This document shows, in pieces, positions 42,939-52,311 of a stretch of 64,000 nucleotides of DNA. The notes under the pieces are model-generated. The model saw nothing but the letters and a program-made list of their open reading frames with translations. It searched no databases and was not told the origin of the DNA. Source of the DNA: Sphingomonas sanxanigenens DSM 19645 = NX02 (GTDB lineage: Bacteria > Pseudomonadota > Alphaproteobacteria > Sphingomonadales > Sphingomonadaceae); NCBI RefSeq assembly GCF_000512205.2, contig NZ_CP011450.1, forward strand, positions 124,001 through 188,000, given 5' to 3'. Numbering within the stretch: position 1 is the first letter of the stretch; every line of letters begins with the position of its first letter. Both the position numbers and the translations under genes were made by a program.

Positions 42939-43669
42939 AGAAAATCCGGTTCACCCCGCTCTTTTTTCGGCGCATCCACAAATGGGTCGGCCTGATCCTG
43001 GGCGTGCAGTTTCTCCTTTGGGCTCTGAGCGGCTCGATGATGGCCTTGCTCGATCAGGAGAAGGTCGGCGGACACAGTGCGCAGGCCAGCCATCAGCACG
43101 CCCTACCTGCCGGTGACTATATTGCGCCGGCAAAGCTCGCTCTTGATGGTCCCGTGCTCGGCATCGCCTTGCGGTCCCTTGCCACACGCCCCGTCTACGA
43201 GCTTCGATCCACCACGGGCACGCGGCTAATCGACGCGACGAGCGGCGCCCCGGTTCGGGTCGACGAGCAGGTCGCGCGCGACGTCGCGACGATGGTGAAT
43301 GAAGCACCGATCCGCAAGGCAACGTTGCTCGCCGAACCGAATGTGGAAGCGCGCGAGCACGAAGGCACCATGTGGCGACTGGATTTCGCGGACGCAGAGA
43401 ACAGCAGCGCCTACATCTCCGCCGACACCGGCCGATTCCTGGTCATGCGCGGCGACACATGGCGCACCTGGGATTTCTTCTGGATGCTCCACAATATGGA
43501 CTATGTGAACCGCACCAGCTTCAATCACCCGCTGATCGTCTTCGTTGCGTTCGGTACTTTGTGGCTGTCGGGGACGGGCTTCTACCTGCTGTTTAAGAGC
43601 TTCAGTCGCGCCGACGTGCGATGGTTGCGGCGCAGGCGCAAATCGGCCGTCAAGTTGGGCGCGGGCTGA
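42935..43669 (+). CDS. PepSY-domain membrane protein, second copy
   Basis: A 244-residue paralogue of the preceding protein, overlapping it by 4 nt (ATGA): RRIHKWVGLILGVQFLLWAL, MWRLDFADAENSSAYISADT, FFWMLHNMDYVNRTSFNHPL. A third, decayed relative is at 13271-13996. Confidence 0.78.
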   Translation: MKKIRFTPLFFRRIHKWVGLILGVQFLLWALSGSMMALLDQEKVGGHSAQASHQHALPAGDYIAPAKLALDGPVLGIALRSLATRPVYELRSTTGTRLIDATSGAPVRVDEQVARDVATMVNEAPIRKATLLAEPNVEAREHEGTMWRLDFADAENSSAYISADTGRFLVMRGDTWRTWDFFWMLHNMDYVNRTSFNHPLIVFVAFGTLWLSGTGFYLLFKSFSRADVRWLRRRRKSAVKLGAG

Positions 43670-43672
43670 TCG

Positions 43673-44473
43673 CTAGGTCCCAACAGAAAAAGCCGCCGAT
43701 AGCTCGAACCGATTGCCCGGGTGCGTGAGCCAAGCGTGCGATACGAGACGTCCGCGACTCCAGGTTCTGCGCGTCATCATTAGCACTGGTTCTCCTTCAG
43801 CGAGGCCCAGCATTGTTCGCATGGCTGTATCCGGCATCGCCGCGCACACCCGGTGCTCTACTCGCTCGAGCGGGGCAACACGTGTCAGATATTCATTCGG
43901 CGTCGAGGCGCTGAAATCCCTCTCTCCGTAGCGTGGCGCAGCAGATGCCAGCACAAAGCGCTCCTCGACCTGAATTGGGAATTCGGTCTCGTGATGGACG
44001 ATAAGCGAATGGAAGAGGCGCGTGCCCAAGCCGACTTCCAGCAGAGCTGCCCTTTCCGCATCAGCCCGTATCTCGATATTATAAATGACGCGCGCGCGAT
44101 AGGCGTGGCCCCTGCCGCGCACCTCCTCCGCGATGTTGCGGATCTCGATCAGCTGCCCGATCGGCCGGGGCTCGGCGACAAAGCTGCCCCGCCCCGCCCG
44201 CCGTACCACGACACCGGCCGATTGCAGTTCCCGCAACGCCCGGTTTGCGGTCATGCGCGAGACTTTGAACGTCTCGACGAGCTCGGCCTCTGACGGCGTC
44301 TGGTCGCCGGGCTTCAGGCGACCTTCCCGGATGTCCTCGAAAATGCTGTCTTTGATCGCCACATAGCGAGGTTGCTTCTCCGCACCGGCAGCGTCGACCG
44401 CGGGTTCGCCCACAGAAGCAGCTTTCGCCCGGGGAGCGGATGCGCGGCTATGGGGGCGAGCGGGAGCATGCAT
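43673..44473 (-). CDS. HutC-like GntR/UTRA repressor
   Basis: A 266-residue regulator from the ATG at 44473: GntR helix-turn-helix (FEDIREGRLKPGDQTPSEAE, LVETFKVSRMTANRALREL) and a UTRA ligand domain (LFHSLIVHHETEFPIQVEER, RVCAAMPDTAMRTMLGL, RRTWSRGRLVSHAWL), close to histidine-utilisation repressors. Convergent with the TonB operon, whose promoter holds a matching operator, so it probably regulates that operon rather than hut genes, none of which are here. Confidence 0.8.
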   Translation of the reverse strand: MHAPARPHSRASAPRAKAASVGEPAVDAAGAEKQPRYVAIKDSIFEDIREGRLKPGDQTPSEAELVETFKVSRMTANRALRELQSAGVVVRRAGRGSFVAEPRPIGQLIEIRNIAEEVRGRGHAYRARVIYNIEIRADAERAALLEVGLGTRLFHSLIVHHETEFPIQVEERFVLASAAPRYGERDFSASTPNEYLTRVAPLERVEHRVCAAMPDTAMRTMLGLAEGEPVLMMTRRTWSRGRLVSHAWLTHPGNRFELSAAFSVGT

Positions 44474-44490
44474 CAAATGACTATACAGGT
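44471..44490 (-). promoter_or_regulatory. Second GntR-type operator, at the repressor's own start
   Basis: Minus strand ACCTGTATA-N6-TGATG, overlapping the start codon of the HutC-like gene. The inner repeat TGTATA-GTCA is less symmetrical than the 39466 site. Consistent with autorepression. Confidence 0.5.
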
Positions 44491-44553
44491 GGGGGCGAGC
44501 AAGTCCCAGTCATTCAAACAGGAAATCACCAGCGAGAGCCGAGGCGTGCGTGA

Positions 44554-44991
44554 TCAATGCCGCGCGAAGACCTTCTGGCCCGAACTGCCGAACGACACCA
44601 CCGCATAGGGTTGGCGGGCGGCGCCTGCCACTTCCATGCCCTCCGAGCCGATCGGCATCCCCGCCACCGCAATGCCTCTGACGCCTACGGGACGGGTTGC
44701 CAGCAGGCGCTTGATATCGGCGACCGGGACATGGCCCTCGATCAGATAGCCATCAACCATCGCGCTGTGGCAGGATGCCAGCGTGCCCGGCATGCCGGCC
44801 CTCCGCTGAAGCGCCCCGCGCGACGCATCGTCGCGCATGACGACCGTGCGGCCCAGCTTCGCGCGAAGCGCCTGGGCCCACTTCTCACAGCATCCACAAC
44901 CCGGGTCCCGGTGGACGACGACATCATTCGCCGCAAGCGCTGCGCCGGGCAGGGCGAGGAACAGCAAGGCGGCAGAAAGACGGGTCTTCAT
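44554..44991 (-). CDS. DUF411 periplasmic metal-binding protein
   Basis: A 145-residue exported protein: signal peptide to ALA, VVHRDPGCGCCEKWAQALR, MPGTLASCHSAMVDGYLIEG HVPVADI and GIAVAGMPIGSEGMEV. DUF411 proteins bind copper through the CGCC and SCH motifs. It ends the minus-strand cluster that begins with aldehyde dehydrogenase, and has its own ECF-type promoter. Confidence 0.85.
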   Translation of the reverse strand: MKTRLSAALLFLALPGAALAANDVVVHRDPGCGCCEKWAQALRAKLGRTVVMRDDASRGALQRRAGMPGTLASCHSAMVDGYLIEGHVPVADIKRLLATRPVGVRGIAVAGMPIGSEGMEVAGAARQPYAVVSFGSSGQKVFARH

Positions 44992-45030
44992 GAACGGCTC
45001 CCGGAAGCATGCGATAGGGTTCCTAATGAT

Positions 45031-45057
45031 CTATACGCATTGATGCCCCCTACCCCT
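45031..45057 (-). promoter_or_regulatory. ECF-type promoter of the DUF411 gene
   Basis: Minus strand AGGGGTA...-ATGCGTATAG with AGGG-N13 spacing; the -10 element is 40 nt upstream of the ATG. Confidence 0.65.
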
Positions 45058-45059
45058 CA

Positions 45060-46301
45060 TCACGCTGAAGATTTCACGATGGCGCGCGGCCTCCAGGCGA
45101 GCGGCAAGGACACAAGCAGCGTCAGCGACAGACCACCAATCCCCCACAAGACTAAGTGCTGCGCCCCGGGAGCGACGACGGCGATCGCCAGCGGCGCGAG
45201 CGCCTGCCCGATGCTGGCGGCGGAATGCTGGAGACCGAGCTTCAGACCCGAAGGGGCTGCCGCACCGCTGATCCAGAAGCTGGTGACCAATCGAAGGGTT
45301 GCCGAGCTCCAGCCGGCAGCAACGATGATCCCACTGAGTTCGGCCATGCTCGCGGCGACAGGGAACAGGAAGAGCGCCGCAGCCAGCAGGCCGAGCGTCA
45401 GCCCCGCAAGCCGCCTCGGCATGGTCACCAGCCAATCGAGCCTCGCATGGAAGATCTGTGCTGCCAGCATGCCCAATCCGCAGAGACTGAGCATCCAGGC
45501 GATCTCTTCGCGGCTCAGCGAAATGACGCTCCGCGTCACCAGGAGATTGACATGCATCGCCGCCAGCCCGCCGCCCGCGACGATCGTGACGAAAAGCAGG
45601 ATCAGCGTCGCGCCGAGCGTCGGCGCGGGCAGGTCTCCGCCATCGATGCAAGGTGCACACCAGCGCGGCAGACGCACGGCGCAAAGCGCCGCCCCGACGG
45701 CACCGATGCCGAAAGCGAGGATCATGAGGGGAGCGCGGGGCAGGATCGCGGCCGAGACCTCCGCCACCAGCGGACCGGCGAGATCGCCCAGAAACAAGAA
45801 GGCGGTCAGCCAGGTGAAGCGCCGCGCCTGGTCCGCGCGCTCGTTTGCGGCAAAGCTCGCGCAGAGCAAGCCCAACGGTATGATGGCGGCCGACGCCATC
45901 CCCGCCACCAGGCGCAATGCATAAAGCTCAGGCAGCCCGACGAGGCCGATCGGCGCGGTCACCAGGGCGAGGATGACCAGCGCTGCGCGCAACATCGCCC
46001 GATAGTCGACCCGGTCCGCGATCCAGCCCCAGAGCGGCGCCGCCAGCAAGGCTGCCAGGGGATGGACCGCGGTCAGGCTCGCGACATGAAAATCATGAGC
46101 GCTTGACGATAGCGCGCCACGAGCCGGGTCGACCAGTGCCGGAAGGAAGGCGAGAATGGCCGTCTGTCCCGCCGACGCCGCAGCCGCCGCGAGCAACAAG
46201 ACGAAAAAGGAGGCCGGCCAGCGACCGTTGGCTTGCGATCCAGCCTTGTCACGCGGCGCGTTCGCGGTCGACCCCTCGAGTGGCCATCCGCGGATCACCA
46301 C
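45060..46301 (-). CDS. Major facilitator superfamily transporter
   Basis: A 413-residue, 12-helix MFS protein: PLAALLAAPLWGWIADRVDY RAML is the family's loop 2-3 motif, and LRLVAGMASAAIIPLGLL helix 5. It overlaps copB2 by 7 nt. Metal-linked members export metal, siderophore or drug; substrate not readable. Confidence 0.75.
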   Translation of the reverse strand: MVIRGWPLEGSTANAPRDKAGSQANGRWPASFFVLLLAAAAASAGQTAILAFLPALVDPARGALSSSAHDFHVASLTAVHPLAALLAAPLWGWIADRVDYRAMLRAALVILALVTAPIGLVGLPELYALRLVAGMASAAIIPLGLLCASFAANERADQARRFTWLTAFLFLGDLAGPLVAEVSAAILPRAPLMILAFGIGAVGAALCAVRLPRWCAPCIDGGDLPAPTLGATLILLFVTIVAGGGLAAMHVNLLVTRSVISLSREEIAWMLSLCGLGMLAAQIFHARLDWLVTMPRRLAGLTLGLLAAALFLFPVAASMAELSGIIVAAGWSSATLRLVTSFWISGAAAPSGLKLGLQHSAASIGQALAPLAIAVVAPGAQHLVLWGIGGLSLTLLVSLPLAWRPRAIVKSSA

Positions 46302-47281
46302 CAGGCGCGCAAGCCGATCACCAGCCTGTGTTCGGAAGGCCCTTCCCCGCGCAGGCGACGGAAATCGGCCGTGCCGTCAAATGCGCGCTCCCAGACGAAG
46401 CCGATATAGGGCGCGAACTTGCGCGACACCTCGTAGCGCAACCGTCCGCTCAGCTCGACATTGCTGAAGCCGCTGCCGAGCTGCCGATCGCTCGACCGCT
46501 TCGAATAGATATTGGTCTCCACCTGCGGCGTAAGGATCAACCGATTGGTGAACAAGACCTCATAGGACGCCTTGGCGCGCGCCGCGAGACGCCCATCGGT
46601 TCCTACATAGCCGGTGAGCTGGACGTCGAACCAATAGGGCGCCAGTCCCTCGACGCCGGCGGCCAGCCAGGTGGTCGCACCCTTGCCGAGATCCTGCCTG
46701 ACCCCGAGCAGCGTGCCCCAGAACGGGTTCTTGCTGTGCCACCACAGCGCCTCGACGCTGCTCTCCGGATCGAGACGTTGGTCGCGGGAGTTCTTGAGCC
46801 CCTGGCTGCGCAGCCAGAGCTTGTCATTGTCCTGACCCTTGGTGACGAGCACGGTCCAGCCCACGCCCTGACCCTCGTTGCCGCTGGTGAACTCAAGCTC
46901 ATCGACAAGTATCTTGGGGATTGAGAGCTTGTCGGCCATCTCATAGCCCGGCAGCGTCGAGTTGCGGTAGCCGTCGGCATAATCGTCCGAGTTGCGCGCG
47001 TCCGGCGGGGCCTGGCCGCCCTGCATCGAGCCCATGTCCATCGTGGCGCCGTTACCGGACGCCTTCGTGTCGGTCATATCCATGCCCGGCATGTCCATGC
47101 CCGCATGGTCCTGAGAGCCTTGCGCGGAAGGGGTGTGCTGAGCGGGAGTGGCCGTTTGGGCAGGGGTGGCGGCGGGCGACGGGGGCGAGGCATCCTGCGC
47201 GAGGGCGGGAGCCGTGATCGCCGGCGCCAGGAAGAGGGCAGCGCCAAGAGCGATGCCGCGCGAGGGGAAAATCCGGATCAT
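46295..47281 (-). CDS. copB: CopB outer-membrane copper protein, second copy
   Basis: A 328-residue CopB from the ATG at 47281, which overlaps the copA2 stop (ATGA). Signal peptide, a short Met/His-rich region (HAGMDMPGMDMTD, TMDMGSMQGG) much smaller than in the first copy, and the barrel (LVDELEFTSGNEGQGVGWTV, LWWHSKNPFWGTLLGVRQDL, ending LVIGLRAWW). Confidence 0.88.
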   Translation of the reverse strand: MIRIFPSRGIALGAALFLAPAITAPALAQDASPPSPAATPAQTATPAQHTPSAQGSQDHAGMDMPGMDMTDTKASGNGATMDMGSMQGGQAPPDARNSDDYADGYRNSTLPGYEMADKLSIPKILVDELEFTSGNEGQGVGWTVLVTKGQDNDKLWLRSQGLKNSRDQRLDPESSVEALWWHSKNPFWGTLLGVRQDLGKGATTWLAAGVEGLAPYWFDVQLTGYVGTDGRLAARAKASYEVLFTNRLILTPQVETNIYSKRSSDRQLGSGFSNVELSGRLRYEVSRKFAPYIGFVWERAFDGTADFRRLRGEGPSEHRLVIGLRAWW

Positions 47282-48984
47282 GCGACCACCACCTCCCGGA
47301 ACATGCCGGCCGCCATGTGATAGAGCAGATGGCAGTGGAAGGCCCATCGGCCCATGGCGTCGGCGGTGACGCGGAAGCTCACCCGCTGGGCGGGCTGGAC
47401 CACGACCGTATGCTTGCGGACCTGGAAGGCGCCGTCCGGGCCTTCGACATCGCTCCACATGCCGTGCAGATGCATCGGATGCGCCATCATCGTGTCGTTG
47501 ACGAAGGTGACGCGCAGCCGCTCGTTTGGCTTGAAATGAAGCGGCCTGGAATCGTTGAGCTTGATGCCGTCGAGCGACCAGATGAACCGTTCCATATTGC
47601 CCGTCAGATGCAGCTCGATGTCGCGCTCGGGCTCGCGCGGGTCGGGATCGCCGCCCGGCGTGCGCAGATCGGCCAGCGTCAGCACGCGCCAGCCGCGCCC
47701 GCGCAGCCCGGCGCCGGGATCGTCGAGATTGGTGCGCGGATAGTCGACGCGCATGTCGGTATTGGCGCCATATTCGGTGCGGGCGTGCCGTGCCCTGGCC
47801 GGCATCTCGGTCATGCCGTGCCCGGCATGCGCGTCGCCTCCCATTGCGCCCATCGTCGCCATCGCGCCCATCATGTCGACCGGCTCGAGCCAGGTCCGGG
47901 CATCGAGCGGCGGCACGGCTGCCGCCATGCCCGGGGCCGGTGCGATCGTGCCACGCGCATAGCCGCTCCGATCGATCGCCTGCGCGAAGATGGTGCGGGC
48001 GCCGCCCTCGGGCATGGTGAACTCGACGTCGTAGGTCTCGCCCGGGCCGATCCGGAATTCCTCGACCGTGACCGGCTCGACCGGCTGCCCGTCGGTCGAT
48101 ACGACCGTCAGCTCGACCCCGGGGATCCGCACGTCGAAGAACGTCGCCGTCCCCGCGCCGACGAAGCGCAGGCGCACGCGCTCGCCGGGCGCGGCGATAC
48201 CGGTCCAGTTGCCGGCGGGCGGCGCGCCGTTCATCAGATAGGTGTAGGTCGCGGCAGAGACATCGCTGTAGTCGGTCGGGTTCATCCGCGAGCTGTTCCA
48301 CATCCGCCGCCGCTCGAGCGCCTTGCCCAAGCCCATGGTGCCGACATCCTTGAGGAAATCGCCGGCGGTCGGCTGCGCAAAATTATAGTAGCTGCTCTGC
48401 TTCTTGAGATTGAGGAAGATCTGCAGCGGCGGCTCGTCCGACCAGTCGCTGAGCACGATGCAATAGTCGCGATCGGGCGCCCGCGCCGTCGGCACCTGTT
48501 TTGGCTCCACGATGATCGCTCCATAGAGTCCCGTCTGCTCGGCGAGCGTGTGAGCGTGATACCAGTAGGTTCCGCTCTGGCGGACCTCGAAGCGATAGGT
48601 GAAGGTCTCGCCCGGCGCGATGCCGGCAAAGCTGATGCCGGGCACGCCGTCCATCTCCGCCGGCACGATGATGCCGTGCCAATGGATGCTCGACATCTCC
48701 TTGAGGCCGTTGCGTACGCGCAGCGTGACCGTGTCGCCTTCGCGCAGGCGCAGGACCGGCGCGGGCACGCTGCCGTTCACGGCGGTCGCGATACGGCGTT
48801 TGCCGGTGAAGTTGACCGGCAGCTCGGCGATCTCGAGGTCGAACTCGGTCCCGCTCAGCTCAGCGGGCAAGGTTGGTGCGGATCGCGCGAGAAGCGCCGG
48901 GGCGAAACCGGCGACCGCGCCGCCGATCGCCAGCCCCTGGACGAAACGGCGCCGCGCGATCGGCCGGATATGTAAGGGAGACAT
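47278..48984 (-). CDS. copA: CopA multicopper oxidase, second copy
   Basis: A 568-residue oxidase from the ATG at 48984 with a Tat signal (ARRRFVQGLAIGGAVAGF). Copper ligands: SSIHWHG, YWYHAHT, HPMHLHGM and WAFHCHLLYHMAAGM. Its Met-rich insert (MMGAMATMGAMGGDAHAGHG) is far shorter than in the first copy, and the last ligand block has MAAGM where copy 1 has MHAGM. Probably a different copper load or substrate. Confidence 0.9.
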   Translation of the reverse strand: MSPLHIRPIARRRFVQGLAIGGAVAGFAPALLARSAPTLPAELSGTEFDLEIAELPVNFTGKRRIATAVNGSVPAPVLRLREGDTVTLRVRNGLKEMSSIHWHGIIVPAEMDGVPGISFAGIAPGETFTYRFEVRQSGTYWYHAHTLAEQTGLYGAIIVEPKQVPTARAPDRDYCIVLSDWSDEPPLQIFLNLKKQSSYYNFAQPTAGDFLKDVGTMGLGKALERRRMWNSSRMNPTDYSDVSAATYTYLMNGAPPAGNWTGIAAPGERVRLRFVGAGTATFFDVRIPGVELTVVSTDGQPVEPVTVEEFRIGPGETYDVEFTMPEGGARTIFAQAIDRSGYARGTIAPAPGMAAAVPPLDARTWLEPVDMMGAMATMGAMGGDAHAGHGMTEMPARARHARTEYGANTDMRVDYPRTNLDDPGAGLRGRGWRVLTLADLRTPGGDPDPREPERDIELHLTGNMERFIWSLDGIKLNDSRPLHFKPNERLRVTFVNDTMMAHPMHLHGMWSDVEGPDGAFQVRKHTVVVQPAQRVSFRVTADAMGRWAFHCHLLYHMAAGMFREVVVA

Positions 48985-49009
48985 GAACTGTACTTTCGCG
49001 AAGTCGGCT

Positions 49010-50035
49010 TCAGGCGAGGTCGAGGACGATCCGGCCCTCGATGTCGCCATGATGCATGCGGGAGAAGACGTCGTTGATGTTCTCCAGCTTGTCTGCATGG
49101 ACCGTGGCCTTGACCTTGCCCTCGCCGGCGAACGCCAGTGCCTCGAGCAGATCGAGCCGCGTGCCGACGATCGAGCCGCGCACGGTAATGCCGTTCAGCA
49201 CGGTGTCGAAGATCGACAACGGGAAGTCGCCCGGCGGCAGGCCGTTGAGCGCGACCGTGCCGCCGCGCCGGACCATGCCGAGCGCCTGCTGGAACGCCTT
49301 GGGCGAAACGGCGGTCACCAGCGCCCCGTGCGCGCCGCCAATGGCTTTCTTGAGCGCTGCCGAAGGGTCCTCGTTGCGCGCGTTGACCGTCAGTGTGGCG
49401 CCAAGGCGTGTAGCGAGGTCGAGCTTGCTATCGTCGATGTCGACCGCGGCCACATTGAGACCCATGGCTCGGGCATATTGCACCGCCATGTGGCCGAGCC
49501 CGCCAATGCCGGAGACGACCACCCACTCGCCGGGTCGGGCCTCGGTGGCCTTCAATCCCTTGTAGACGGTGACGCCCGCGCAGAGGATCGGCGCAATGTC
49601 GAGGAAGTCGACATTGTCGGGAAGGTGACCAACATAGTTGGGATCGGCGAGGACATATTCGGCAAAGCTGCCATTGACCGAATAGCCGGTGTTCTGCTGT
49701 TCGTGGCAAAGCGTCTCCCAGCCACCCAGGCAATGCACGCAGTGCCCGCAGGCGGTGTAGAGCCAGGGCACACCGACCCGGTCGCCTTCCTTCACATGGG
49801 TGACGCCGGCACCAACGGCGGCGACATGCCCGACGCCCTCATGGCCAGGAATGAAGGGCGGGTTGGGCTTGACCGGCCAGTCCCCTTCTGCCGCGTGCAG
49901 GTCGGTATGGCACACGCCGGTTGCCGCAATCTTGACCAGGACCTGCCCGGGGCCGACCGTCGGGATCGGCGCGTCCTCGATGACCAGGGGCTTGCCAAAT
50001 TCGCGGACGACCGCCGCCTTCATGGTTTTCGCCAT
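49010..50035 (-). CDS. Zinc alcohol dehydrogenase (AdhP type)
   Basis: A 341-residue medium-chain dehydrogenase: [23 protein letters not shown] with catalytic zinc ligands, the structural-zinc Cys set [20 protein letters not shown], and [13 protein letters not shown] for NAD. Ends 25 nt before copA2 on the same strand, so it belongs to the copper cluster; might detoxify aldehydes or remove reactive carbonyls. Confidence 0.85.
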   Translation of the reverse strand: MAKTMKAAVVREFGKPLVIEDAPIPTVGPGQVLVKIAATGVCHTDLHAAEGDWPVKPNPPFIPGHEGVGHVAAVGAGVTHVKEGDRVGVPWLYTACGHCVHCLGGWETLCHEQQNTGYSVNGSFAEYVLADPNYVGHLPDNVDFLDIAPILCAGVTVYKGLKATEARPGEWVVVSGIGGLGHMAVQYARAMGLNVAAVDIDDSKLDLATRLGATLTVNARNEDPSAALKKAIGGAHGALVTAVSPKAFQQALGMVRRGGTVALNGLPPGDFPLSIFDTVLNGITVRGSIVGTRLDLLEALAFAGEGKVKATVHADKLENINDVFSRMHHGDIEGRIVLDLA

Positions 50036-50061
50036 GTCCGTTTCTCCTTTTAAGCGGGGGG

Positions 50062-51582
50062 TCAGAATAGGCCGAGCGCGTGCTCGTCATAGGAGACGAG
50101 CAGATTCTTGGTCTGCTGATAATGATCGAGCATCATCCGGTGGTTTTCACGCCCGAAGCCCGATGCCTTGTATCCGCCGAAGGCGGCATGGGCGGGGTAC
50201 TGATGATAGCAGTTGGTCCAGACCCGCCCGGCCTCGATCGCGCGGCCGAGCCGGTAGGCGGTGTTGCCGCTCCGGGTCCAGACGCCCGCGCCAAGACCGT
50301 AGGCGGTGTCATTGGCAAGTGCGATCGCCTCCTCGACCGTCTTGAACGTGGTGACCGACAGGACGGGACCGAAGATCTCCTCCTGGAAGATGCGCATGTG
50401 GTTCTGACCCACGAACACGGTCGGCTGCACGAAATAGCCCTGGTCCAGCGCACCGCCCGGCAGCGCCCTGGCGCCACCGACCAGACACTGCGCGCCCTCG
50501 GCCTTGCCGATATCGATATAGCCCAGGATCTTGTGGAGCTGGTCCTCCGACGCCTGCGCGCCGACCTGGACCGACGGGTCGAGCGGATCGCCCTGGCGGA
50601 TCGCGGCGACGCGCGCCACGGCGCGCTCGATGAAGCGGTCGAAGATCGACTCATGGATCAGGGCGCGCGACGGGCAGGTACAGACCTCGCCCTTGTTGAA
50701 GGCGAACAAAGTAAAGCCTTCGAGCGCCTTGTCGAAGAAGGCATCGTCCTCGTCGAGCACGTCCGCCATGAAGATGTTGGGCGACTTGCCGCCAAGCTCC
50801 ATCGTCTGGGGGATCAGATGGTCCGCCGCGGCGTGCATGATCTGCTTGCCGGTGACGGTCTCGCCGGTGAACGAGACCTTGGCGATGCGCGGATTGGCGG
50901 CGATCGCCTGGCCAACGGTCCGTCCCGGGCCGGTAACGACATTGAGCACGCCGGGCGGCAGGATGTCGGCGGTGAGCTCGGCGAACATCAGCAAGGTGAG
51001 CGGCGTCTGGGATGCGGGTTTGATGACGGTGCAGTTGCCCGCCGCCAGCGCCGGGGCGATCTTCCACGCCGCCATCAGCAGCGGGAAGTTCCACGGGATG
51101 ATCTGGCCGACGACGCCGAGCGGCTCGCGGAAATGATAGGCGATGGTGTCCGCATCGATCGTCGAGATGCCGCCTTCCTCCGCCCGGATGCAGCCGGCGA
51201 AGTAGCGGAAATGGTCGATCGCGAGCGGCACGTCGGCAGCGCGCGTCTCGCGGATCGGCTTGCCATTGTCGATCGTCTCGGCAAGTGCCAGCAACTCCAG
51301 ATTGTCTTCGAGCCGGTCGGCGACGCGATTGAGAATCCTGGCGCGTTCGGCGGGCGCGATCCTTGCCCATTGATCCTTGGCGGCGTGCGCCGCATCGAGC
51401 GCGCGCTCGACATCTTCCGGCGTCGACAGCGCGAACTCTGCGATCTGGGCGCCATTGATCGGGCTCGTGTCGGCGAAATACTCGCCGCCCGCAGGAGCGC
51501 TCCAGCGGCCTCCGATGAAATTATCATAGCGGTGTCGGAAGGAGGCCGCCGCGTTAATGGTCCCGATCGCCTTCTCGAACAT
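50062..51582 (-). CDS. NAD-dependent aldehyde dehydrogenase (AldB/ExaC type)
   Basis: A 506-residue dehydrogenase: [45 protein letters not shown] with the general base Glu, and [15 protein letters not shown] with the catalytic Cys. First gene of the six-gene minus-strand cluster. The bipartite island motif lies 60 nt upstream. Confidence 0.88.
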   Translation of the reverse strand: MFEKAIGTINAAASFRHRYDNFIGGRWSAPAGGEYFADTSPINGAQIAEFALSTPEDVERALDAAHAAKDQWARIAPAERARILNRVADRLEDNLELLALAETIDNGKPIRETRAADVPLAIDHFRYFAGCIRAEEGGISTIDADTIAYHFREPLGVVGQIIPWNFPLLMAAWKIAPALAAGNCTVIKPASQTPLTLLMFAELTADILPPGVLNVVTGPGRTVGQAIAANPRIAKVSFTGETVTGKQIMHAAADHLIPQTMELGGKSPNIFMADVLDEDDAFFDKALEGFTLFAFNKGEVCTCPSRALIHESIFDRFIERAVARVAAIRQGDPLDPSVQVGAQASEDQLHKILGYIDIGKAEGAQCLVGGARALPGGALDQGYFVQPTVFVGQNHMRIFQEEIFGPVLSVTTFKTVEEAIALANDTAYGLGAGVWTRSGNTAYRLGRAIEAGRVWTNCYHQYPAHAAFGGYKASGFGRENHRMMLDHYQQTKNLLVSYDEHALGLF

Positions 51583-51834
51583 AACCTGACTCCATCTCTA
51601 TCGATGGCCTGACGGAGTAATCTCTTTGCCCGGGTGGCCTATAAGTAAGTTCCGCAGAAGGTAGTCTGGTATCGGGGTCGCGGGCTTGAGGGTCAGACAC
51701 GCCAACAGAGCCGATGACTATTCATCGACTCCTGAACGTATTCGCGCACGCCTGATCGGAATTATGCCGAGACAGGCGTTACTCGGCCGAGTCTTCTTTT
51801 GGCGAGGGCGGCGCTTGGCATTCCAATTCTGGCG
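51583..51834. promoter_or_regulatory. Upstream region of the aldehyde dehydrogenase cluster
   Basis: No gene seen. The minus strand has CTGCGG-N4-TACTTATA ending at 51640, a member of the shared island motif. Confidence 0.45.
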
Positions 51835-52164
51835 TTACGCCCGGACGCGCTTTAGGCTCACCCAATCGCCTTTCTGAAGCGTCCCGTCCCTCACGCGGAA
51901 ATGAGCATAATGGTCGTCGAAAATCTGGTCGACTTCGACATGACCGACAAGACGGCGGTGGCGCGGCGTTGCGTGATAGACTTCGAGTATCTGCCCGATG
52001 TGCGCGCCATCGGCCTTACCCAGGCAGGCCACTGTGCCGCCCGCATCCATACGGACGATCTTGCCGCGCATGAACAAGCTATGGCCGATACCCTGTGCGA
52101 GGAGCGGCGTGCTGCCAAAGAGCAGAAAGCCAACAGCAGCACCGACGCCAAGATGTTTTCGCAT
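51835..52164 (-). CDS. Exported small protein of unknown function, copy 1
   Basis: A 109-residue protein from the ATG at 52164: signal peptide to LLA, then QGIGHSLFMRGKIV, GTVACLGKADGAHIGQILEV Y, LVGHVEVDQIFDDHYAHFRV, KGDWVSL. A clear paralogue is at 60593-60955. The fold looks like a small beta barrel or OB-like domain; no known name. Restricted here to the copper island. Confidence 0.65.
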   Translation of the reverse strand: MRKHLGVGAAVGFLLFGSTPLLAQGIGHSLFMRGKIVRMDAGGTVACLGKADGAHIGQILEVYHATPRHRRLVGHVEVDQIFDDHYAHFRVRDGTLQKGDWVSLKRVRA

Positions 52165-52249
52165 CGCTGTTTCCTCTGTCAAGTCAGACGCTCGGACCCG
52201 GTTTTGAAAGCTGGGAGCACGGGGCGACGCTGGGCATCGTCAAAGAACT

Positions 52250-52275
52250 GGCCCGCCGCGGGGGAACGGCGGGCC
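52250..52275 (-). terminator. Terminator after the first Met-rich gene
   Basis: GGCCCGCCG and its complement with an 8-nt loop, 37 nt past the stop of the 52312-52713 gene. Shares its core with the hairpin at 52940-52963. Confidence 0.6.
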
Positions 52276-52311
52276 CTCAGCCCCTGGGGTCTGTTCTCGG
52301 GGCTGGAAACC

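Noticed and set aside
46295-48301. 668-residue upward extension of copB2
   Set aside because: The part before 47281 is copA2 in the wrong frame; the signal peptide at 47281 sets the start.
47317-48975. 552-residue plus-strand frame opposite copA2
   Set aside because: Antisense of a complete multicopper oxidase with all ligand motifs.
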